In this document: piece by piece, positions 59,085-64,000 of the stretch
Layout: every line of letters begins with the position of its first letter
How positions within the stretch are numbered: position 1 is the stretch's first letter
Position numbers and translations under genes: made by a program
Notes under the pieces: model-generated
What the model was told of the DNA's origin: nothing
Seen by the model: only the letters and a program-made list of their open reading frames with translations
Databases searched by the model: none
Assembly (NCBI RefSeq): GCF_002278135.3
Contig: NZ_CP029425.2
Span: forward strand, 8,346,001 to 8,410,000
DNA length: 64,000 nucleotides
Direction: 5' to 3'
Source of the DNA: Bradyrhizobium ottawaense
Lineage (GTDB): Bacteria; Pseudomonadota; Alphaproteobacteria; Rhizobiales; Xanthobacteraceae

Positions 59085-60286
59085 GACTTGCCACCGGCCG
59101 GGGCTTGCGCGGTCTGCGGGGCAACCTTGGCACCGACACGGGCACGCTGGATGCCGTTGACGATGACGCGATCCTCGGCCTTCAATCCTTCGCGGATCAC
59201 GCGCAGGCCGTCGTCCAGCGGTCCGAGCACCACGGGACGCGCCTCGACGGTGTCGTCGGGCTTCACCACGAACACGATCTTGCGGGACTGGTCGGTCGCA
59301 ACAGCGACGTCCGGAATCAGCAGGGCCTCATAGGGCGCGCTGCCGATCAGCCGGACGCGACCGAATTGGCCGGGCAGGATCGACAGATCGGTATTCTTGA
59401 CCACGGCGCGGCTGCGTAGCGTGCCGGTCGAAACGTCGAGCCGGTTATCGAGGAAGTTGATGGTGCCTTCATGGGACGGCTTGGTTTCGCCGGCGAGCGT
59501 CACCTGCACCGGATTGGCCGTGTCGCGCGAGCTCGGACGCCGCCCTTCGAACCACAGCTTGCTGTATTTGATGAAGGTCGCCTCATCCATGTCGAAATAG
59601 ACGTAGATCGGGTCGAGCGTGACGATGGAGGTCAGGAGGGTCGAAGAGCCATTGTCGCTGCCCTGCACGAGATTGCCGGGGCTGACGAGATGGCGGCTGA
59701 CGCGGCCGGTCAACGGTGCCGTCACATGCGTGAATTCGATGTTCAGTCTGGCCGCTTTGAGCGCGCCTTCAGCCTGCACCTCCGCGGCATGCGCAGCTTG
59801 CAGGGCCTGACGGCGCTGATCGACGACCTGCTCGGAGACCGCGCTGGTCTGCACCAGGCTGAGGCCGCGGTCGAGTTCGCGCTTGGCAAGTTCCACCTTG
59901 GCCCGTGCATCCGACAGCTGCCCTTCCGCCTGCGTGGCCACCGCCTCGAACGGACGCGGGTCGATCACGTAAAGCAGATCGCCCTGATGCACGATGGCGC
60001 CGTCCTGGAATTCGACCGAGTTGACGAAGCCGCCGACGCGCGGGCGCACCTGCACCTCCTCAACCGCTTCGAAGCGGCCGGTGAACTCGTCCCAATCGGT
60101 AACGGTGCGCTTGACCGGCTGGGCGACCGTCACGGGCGCCGGCGGCGGCGCAGACGCTTGCGAGGTGGGCTGCCCGCAACCGGTGAGCGCGAACGAAGCG
60201 ACGAGGAGGCCCGCGAGTGCGTAATGCCGCGGCTGGACGAATTCGTGCTTTTTGACAAGTCGCTCGCTTCCATCCGGTCCAGCCAT
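59081..60286 (-). CDS. RND efflux adaptor lipoprotein (membrane fusion protein)
   Basis: The 401-residue periplasmic adaptor has a lipobox ALTGCG and then the barrel-sandwich and alpha-hairpin domains (VRPRVGGFVNSVEFQDGA; coiled coil AEGQLSDARAKVELAKRELDR). Start ATG 60286 has GAGGA 7 nt upstream; the open frame extends further to 60394 but without a ribosome site. It links the RND pump to an outer channel. Confidence 0.9.
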   Translation of the reverse strand: MAGPDGSERLVKKHEFVQPRHYALAGLLVASFALTGCGQPTSQASAPPPAPVTVAQPVKRTVTDWDEFTGRFEAVEEVQVRPRVGGFVNSVEFQDGAIVHQGDLLYVIDPRPFEAVATQAEGQLSDARAKVELAKRELDRGLSLVQTSAVSEQVVDQRRQALQAAHAAEVQAEGALKAARLNIEFTHVTAPLTGRVSRHLVSPGNLVQGSDNGSSTLLTSIVTLDPIYVYFDMDEATFIKYSKLWFEGRRPSSRDTANPVQVTLAGETKPSHEGTINFLDNRLDVSTGTLRSRAVVKNTDLSILPGQFGRVRLIGSAPYEALLIPDVAVATDQSRKIVFVVKPDDTVEARPVVLGPLDDGLRVIREGLKAEDRVIVNGIQRARVGAKVAPQTAQAPAGGKS

Positions 60287-60528
60287 CCCAGGTCCTCGCA
60301 TCGTCCTCATGCCAAAGGCCGCGGAAAAGGCAGGGTAGGCATTTACCCGCGGGCGTCCCAAGATGGGTGGAGTTGATGAACACTTCAAGACCAAAGCGCG
60401 TGCAGGGCTCCAAGCGCGCCCTGACCGGATGGCGGGTTGACAGGGGGTGGCAACCCGCCCGGCACGCGCTGAATAGCCGGCAGGTTTGCGATTGGACTTT
60501 GTTCGCCGGGCTCATGAATGGAAACGTC

Positions 60529-60560
60529 CTTCCCTTTCCCGCACGCGGGGAAAGGGAAAG
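60529..60560. repeat. Half-copy of dispersed repeat family B
   Basis: CTTTCCCGCACGCGGGGAAAG hairpin sequence matches the right block of family B with T/A changes. No second arm is present. It lies in the 60287-60648 gap, which otherwise holds the promoters of the divergent adaptor and dehydrogenase genes. Confidence 0.5.
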
Positions 60561-60648
60561 AGCGCCAGCGCCTTCGCACATGACGAACGCCATCCGCTCG
60601 GCTAGATTGCCCTCACAAAAACAAGACGAATTGTCCGGGAGGGCAGGC

Positions 60649-61803
60649 GTGCACCAGGGACGTGTCGTTTTCGGCGCGATCGAGGAGGTCGTGTTCGGCC
60701 ATCCTGCAACTGAGGCCATCGTCGCGCAGATGGACCGGCTGGGAACGCGCCGCGCCTTCCTGATGGTTTCGGGCACGCTGAACCGGCAGACCGACGAAAT
60801 CGAGAAGATCAAGCAGGCTTTGGGCTCCCGCTGCGCCGGCCTGTTCGATGCCATGCCGGCGCACACGCCGCGCGAGGCGGTGATCGCGGCAACCAACGCG
60901 GCGCGCGGGGCCGGCGCCGATCTGATCGTCACGGTGGGCGGCGGCTCGATCACCGACGGCGCCAAGGCGGTGCAGCTTTGCCTCGCCAACGGCATCGACG
61001 ATATCGACGGCATCGAGCGGATCCGCGTGCACAAGGGCGTCGCACCGGAGATGACGGCGCCAACCGTGCGCCAGGTTAGCGTGCCCACCACGATCGCCGG
61101 CGGCGAATTCAGCGCGATCGCGGGCGTCACCGACCGAGCTGCGCATGTGAAGCAGATGCTGCGGCATCCGCTCGCCGTGCCGCGCGCGACCATCCTCGAT
61201 CCCGCGATCACCGTGCACACCCCGGAATGGCTGTTCCTGTCGACCGGCATCCGCGCCATCGACCATTGCGTCGAGGCGATCTGCTCGCGCGAGACGCATC
61301 CCTATGCCGACGCGCAAGCGGTGAAGGGCCTCGCCATGCTCGCCGACGCGCTGCCGCGGGTGAAAGCCGACCCCGCCGATCTCGACGCGCGGATGGACGC
61401 GCAGATCGGCACCTGGCTGTCGATGGGCGCGCTCGCGGCCGGCGTTCCCATGGGCGCGAGCCACGGCATCGGCTACGTGCTGGGCGCGGCCTTCGACGTG
61501 CCGCACGGCTACACGTCCTGCATCATGCTGCCGGCGGTGATGCGCTGGAATGCGAGCGCCAATGCCGAGCGGCAGATGATCGTCGCGGCCGCCATGGGCT
61601 TTCCCGGCCACGACGCTGCCGACGTGCTCGATGCCTTCATCCGCTCGCTGGGCATGCCGCGCAGCCTCACCGAGGTGCAGGTGTCGCCGCAGCATTTCGA
61701 CGCCATCGCCGAGCAGGCGATGCGCACCAACTGGATCCCGCGTAACCCGCGCAAGATCGAAGGCCCGGCGCAGGTGCGCGAAATCCTGCTTCTCGCCGCA
61801 TAA
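60649..61803 (+). CDS. Iron-type alcohol dehydrogenase family protein
   Basis: The 384-residue protein begins at GTG 60649, with GGGAGG 6 nt upstream; the open frame back to 60367 is not family sequence. It has the NAD-binding loop VTVGGGSITDGAKAV (about 90-104) and metal-binding residues in AIDHCVEAIC, GASHGIGYVLG and DVPHGYTS. It resembles maleylacetate reductases and other group III alcohol dehydrogenases; substrate unknown. It forms an operon with the CoA ligase that starts 18 nt later. Confidence 0.85.
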   Translation: MHQGRVVFGAIEEVVFGHPATEAIVAQMDRLGTRRAFLMVSGTLNRQTDEIEKIKQALGSRCAGLFDAMPAHTPREAVIAATNAARGAGADLIVTVGGGSITDGAKAVQLCLANGIDDIDGIERIRVHKGVAPEMTAPTVRQVSVPTTIAGGEFSAIAGVTDRAAHVKQMLRHPLAVPRATILDPAITVHTPEWLFLSTGIRAIDHCVEAICSRETHPYADAQAVKGLAMLADALPRVKADPADLDARMDAQIGTWLSMGALAAGVPMGASHGIGYVLGAAFDVPHGYTSCIMLPAVMRWNASANAERQMIVAAAMGFPGHDAADVLDAFIRSLGMPRSLTEVQVSPQHFDAIAEQAMRTNWIPRNPRKIEGPAQVREILLLAA

Positions 61804-61821
61804 ATCAAAGCCGGAGGATAG

Positions 61822-63372
61822 ATGTACCCAGGTCAGCATGCCCGCCTACGCCCGCTGCAGCCCGCCTTCATCATGGCGGCCACAGGCGAGGCCGTCACCT
61901 ATCGCGAGCTCGATGCGCGCAGCAACCGGCTGGCCCACCTGTTCCGCAAGCACGGCTTGAAGCGGCTCGACCACTACTCGATCTTCATGGAGAACAATTC
62001 GCGCTATCTGGAGGCCTGCGGCGCCGGCGAACGCTCCGGGCTGTACTACACCTGCATCAACTCGTTCCTGACGCCGGGCGAGCTCGCCTATCTGCTGGTC
62101 AACAGCCAGTCCAAGATCCTGATCACCTCGGTGGCGAAGCTCGACATCGCCCGCGAGGCGATCAAGGCCTGCCCCGACATCAAGCTCTGCATCGTCGCCG
62201 ACGGCCCCGGCGAGAGCGAGCGCATCGTCGGACTTGCGGACGTCACCGCGGAGATGTCGGCAACATCGATCGCGGATGAGTGGCTCGGCACCGCCATGCT
62301 CTATTCGTCCGGCACGACGGGACGGCCGAAAGGCATTCTGCGGCCGCTGCCGGAGGAGCCGCCGAAGCATAATCTGCCGCTGTTCGATTTCCTCACCAAG
62401 CTCTGGCACTACCGCGAGGGCATGGTCTACCTCTCGCCTGCCCCGCTCTATCACTCGGCGCCGCAGGCGGCCGTGAACCTCACGGTCCGCATGGGCGGCA
62501 CCGTGATCATCATGGAGAGTTTCGATCCCGAGCGTTACCTCGAACTCGTCCAGCGGTGGGGCATCACCCACACCCAGCTGGTGCCGACCATGTTCTCGCG
62601 CATGCTGAAGTTGCCGGCGGAGGTGCGCGGCCGCTACGACCTGTCCTCGCTGGAGATCGCGATCCACGCCGCCGCGCCCTGCCCGGCGCTGGTCAAGGAC
62701 GACATCATCAAATGGTGGGGGCCGATCATTCACGAATATTACGGCGCGACGGAGGGCCTCGGCTTTACCGCCTGCAACAGCGAGGAATGGCTTAGCCACC
62801 GCGGCACCGTCGGCAAGGTGCTGCTCGGCGATCTCCACATCCTCGACGAGAACATGCGGGAATGTCCGACCGGCACGCCCGGCCAGGTCTGGTTCAAGAC
62901 CGCCTCGCCGTTCGAATATTTCAACGATCCGGAGAAGACCAGGGAGGCGCGCTCGGCCGACGGCAGCATGAGCACGGTCGGCGATGTCGGCTATGTCGAC
63001 GCCGACCGCTTCCTCTACCTCACCGATCGCGCCACCTTCATGATCATCTCCGGTGGCGTGAACATCTACCCGCAGGAATGCGAGAATTTGCTGATCACCC
63101 ATCCGAAGGTCGCCGACGCCGCGGTGTTCGGCGTGCCCAATCCCGATCTCGGCGAAGAGGTGAAGGCGGTGGTGCAGCCGATGCCTGATGTCGTGCCGGG
63201 CGAGGCGCTCGCCGAAGAGCTGATCGCATTCTGCGCAAAATCGCTGTCGCGACAGAAGGTGCCGCGCTCGGTCGATTTCGAGAAGGAATTGCCGCGGCTG
63301 CCGACGGGGAAGTTGTACAAGCGCCTGCTGCGGGACCGGTATTGGGGAAACAAGGCGTCGAGGATCGTGTGA
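61822..63372 (+). CDS. Acyl-CoA synthetase (adenylate-forming CoA ligase)
   Basis: The 516-residue ligase has the P-loop LYSSGTTGRPKGI (about 163-175), the YYGATEGLG motif (about 307) and the terminal SGGVNIYPQE and LPTGKLYKR motifs with the catalytic Lys. GGAGGATAG precedes its ATG. It activates a carboxylic acid for degradation; with the upstream alcohol dehydrogenase it may process a branched or cyclic acid. Substrate not assignable. Confidence 0.87.
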   Translation: MYPGQHARLRPLQPAFIMAATGEAVTYRELDARSNRLAHLFRKHGLKRLDHYSIFMENNSRYLEACGAGERSGLYYTCINSFLTPGELAYLLVNSQSKILITSVAKLDIAREAIKACPDIKLCIVADGPGESERIVGLADVTAEMSATSIADEWLGTAMLYSSGTTGRPKGILRPLPEEPPKHNLPLFDFLTKLWHYREGMVYLSPAPLYHSAPQAAVNLTVRMGGTVIIMESFDPERYLELVQRWGITHTQLVPTMFSRMLKLPAEVRGRYDLSSLEIAIHAAAPCPALVKDDIIKWWGPIIHEYYGATEGLGFTACNSEEWLSHRGTVGKVLLGDLHILDENMRECPTGTPGQVWFKTASPFEYFNDPEKTREARSADGSMSTVGDVGYVDADRFLYLTDRATFMIISGGVNIYPQECENLLITHPKVADAAVFGVPNPDLGEEVKAVVQPMPDVVPGEALAEELIAFCAKSLSRQKVPRSVDFEKELPRLPTGKLYKRLLRDRYWGNKASRIV

Positions 63373-63425
63373 GGGCGTCGCTCCACTCGCGGGCGATATG
63401 CGCGAGACGCGTCCAAACAAATGGT

Positions 63426-63571
63426 GTCGTCCCGGGGCGCGACGAAGTCGCGAACCCGGGATCCATAACCACAGGGAATAGTCGTAGGGCGAGCAGGTCA
63501 CCCCGAGTCTTCGCCAAACGTCTCCCTGTGGCTATGGGTCCCGGAGCTGCGCTTCGCTTGTCCGGGACGAC
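63426..63571. repeat. Dispersed repeat family C, copy 9
   Basis: GTCGTCCCGGGGCGCGACG opens and GCTTGTCCGGGACGAC closes; inner arms ACCCGGGATCCATAACC and GGCTATGGGTCCCGG. It lies between the CoA ligase and the next solute-binding gene; the remainder of 63373-63788 shows no gene. Confidence 0.78.
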
Positions 63572-63788
63572 AGTGAGTTCGTTGATTCTGCATCGCGCAA
63601 CATCACCGCAGGAACCATCTCTTCGCACCTGCACTCTCACATCGTGAGCATGATAACCTGCGGCCTTCCGTCATCCGAATTGTCGAGGCGGCATGCGGCC
63701 TTACCGGTTGCCTCCCTCAACTCGCGTGCTATCGTCGCGACAAACAGGCCGCAAGGGCCAAAAAGACTGATGTCCAGGGAGGATGAGC

Positions 63789-64000
63789 ATGCGGAGCGTG
63801 TGGGCGCTCGCCGCAATGGCGGCGCTATCTGTGCTGACGGCCTCAACCACCACGCTCGCCGGCGAGCCCAAGCAGGGCGGCGTCCTGCGAATGTATCACC
63901 GCGACAGCCCGGCCAACGCATCGATCCTCGAGGGCGCGACCTATTCGGTCAACGTGCCGTTCATGGGCGTCTTCAATAATCTCGTCATTTACGACCAGCA
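63789..64000 (+). CDS. Family-5 ABC solute-binding protein, N-terminal part (cut by window end)
   Basis: Seventy codons are visible: a signal peptide (about 1-25, ending TTLAGEP) then KQGGVLRMYHRDSPA and the PFMGVFNNLVIYDQ segment typical of peptide/nickel-type binding proteins. AGGGAGG (63776-63782) abuts ATG 63783 but lies 6 nt from ATG 63789, so the second is preferred. It probably opens a transporter operon to the right, perhaps serving the dehydrogenase/ligase pair. Confidence 0.8.
   Translation, partial: MRSVWALAAMAALSVLTASTTTLAGEPKQGGVLRMYHRDSPANASILEGATYSVNVPFMGVFNNLVIYDQ

Noticed and set aside
55908..59333. Very long open frame (1141 codons) on the plus strand
   Set aside because: It is antisense to the RND permease and adaptor genes, whose protein motifs are unmistakable. 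The antisense product is a low-complexity Arg/His/Asp-rich sequence produced by GC-rich third-codon bias.
147..63571. Dispersed palindromic repeats as a CRISPR array
   Set aside because: Copies are single, kilobases apart, of several families, and there are no regular spacers or cas genes.
1..64000. tRNA, rRNA, transposase, integrase and attachment sites
   Set aside because: None recognised by eye on either strand; no evidence that the window is a genomic island.

Overview
The window is a 64 kb, GC-rich stretch of an alphaproteobacterial chromosome. The gene families, the dense short dispersed repeats, the Sox locus and the abundance of CoA ligases, acyl-CoA dehydrogenases, solute-binding proteins and major-facilitator (MFS) carriers all point to Bradyrhizobium or a close relative in the Nitrobacteraceae. 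This is an inference from gene content and repeat style; no rRNA or other phylogenetic marker is present. No tRNA, rRNA, CRISPR array, transposase, integrase or prophage gene was recognised.

Region 1 (1-16.5 kb). A feruloyl-CoA-synthase-like ligase is divergent from a MarR regulator, with a near-perfect 21-bp inverted repeat between them. Next comes a nitrogen-scavenging locus. An atzF-like allophanate hydrolase on the plus strand converges on a long minus-strand unit: a family-5 solute-binding protein, two DppB/DppC-type permeases, a fused DppDF-type ATPase, AtzG, AtzE and AtzH (HpxX/Y/Z-like) proteins, and a GntR/FCD regulator. Both arms are preceded by sequences matching sigma-54 -24/-12 promoters (GG-N10-GC), so the locus is probably a nitrogen-controlled uptake and hydrolysis system for a ureide or carboxy-amide. 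The ring-opening enzyme that would identify the substrate is missing. A kinase-fold protein and a UgpB-like binding protein follow.

Region 2 (16.6-28.2 kb). A TRAP-type binding protein is directly followed by a membrane histidine kinase, a receiver/DUF3369/histidine-kinase protein and an OmpR-type regulator, with no TRAP permease beside them. This looks like a sensory phosphorelay. Then come an ECF-type sigma factor, a CcdA/thioredoxin pair, an internally duplicated membrane protein of unknown function, an L,D-transpeptidase and an orphan amino-acid-binding protein.

Region 3 (28.3-38.1 kb). A pair of acyl-CoA dehydrogenases, a carboxymuconolactone-decarboxylase-family protein, a VOC protein, two MFS carriers, an S9A prolyl oligopeptidase and a DUF938 methyltransferase.

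Region 4 (38.3-44.5 kb). A compact sulfur-oxidation unit soxX-Y-Z-A-K-B plus a periplasmic DsrE-like protein, several genes overlapping by 1 or 4 nt, followed by a persulfide dioxygenase-rhodanese fusion. SoxCD is not present here.

Region 5 (44.7-64 kb). MFS carriers, an N-acyl-D-amino-acid deacylase-like amidohydrolase, an attEFGH-like ABC exporter with a lipocalin/CrtC-like protein, a MAPEG protein, a LivK-like binding protein, an RND efflux pump with its adaptor, an iron-type alcohol dehydrogenase with an acyl-CoA ligase, and the start of another family-5 binding protein cut by the window end.

About two dozen copies of six dispersed palindromic repeat families sit between genes. One copy is inserted in frame in an ABC ATPase gene, and others supply stop codons or C-terminal residues of genes.
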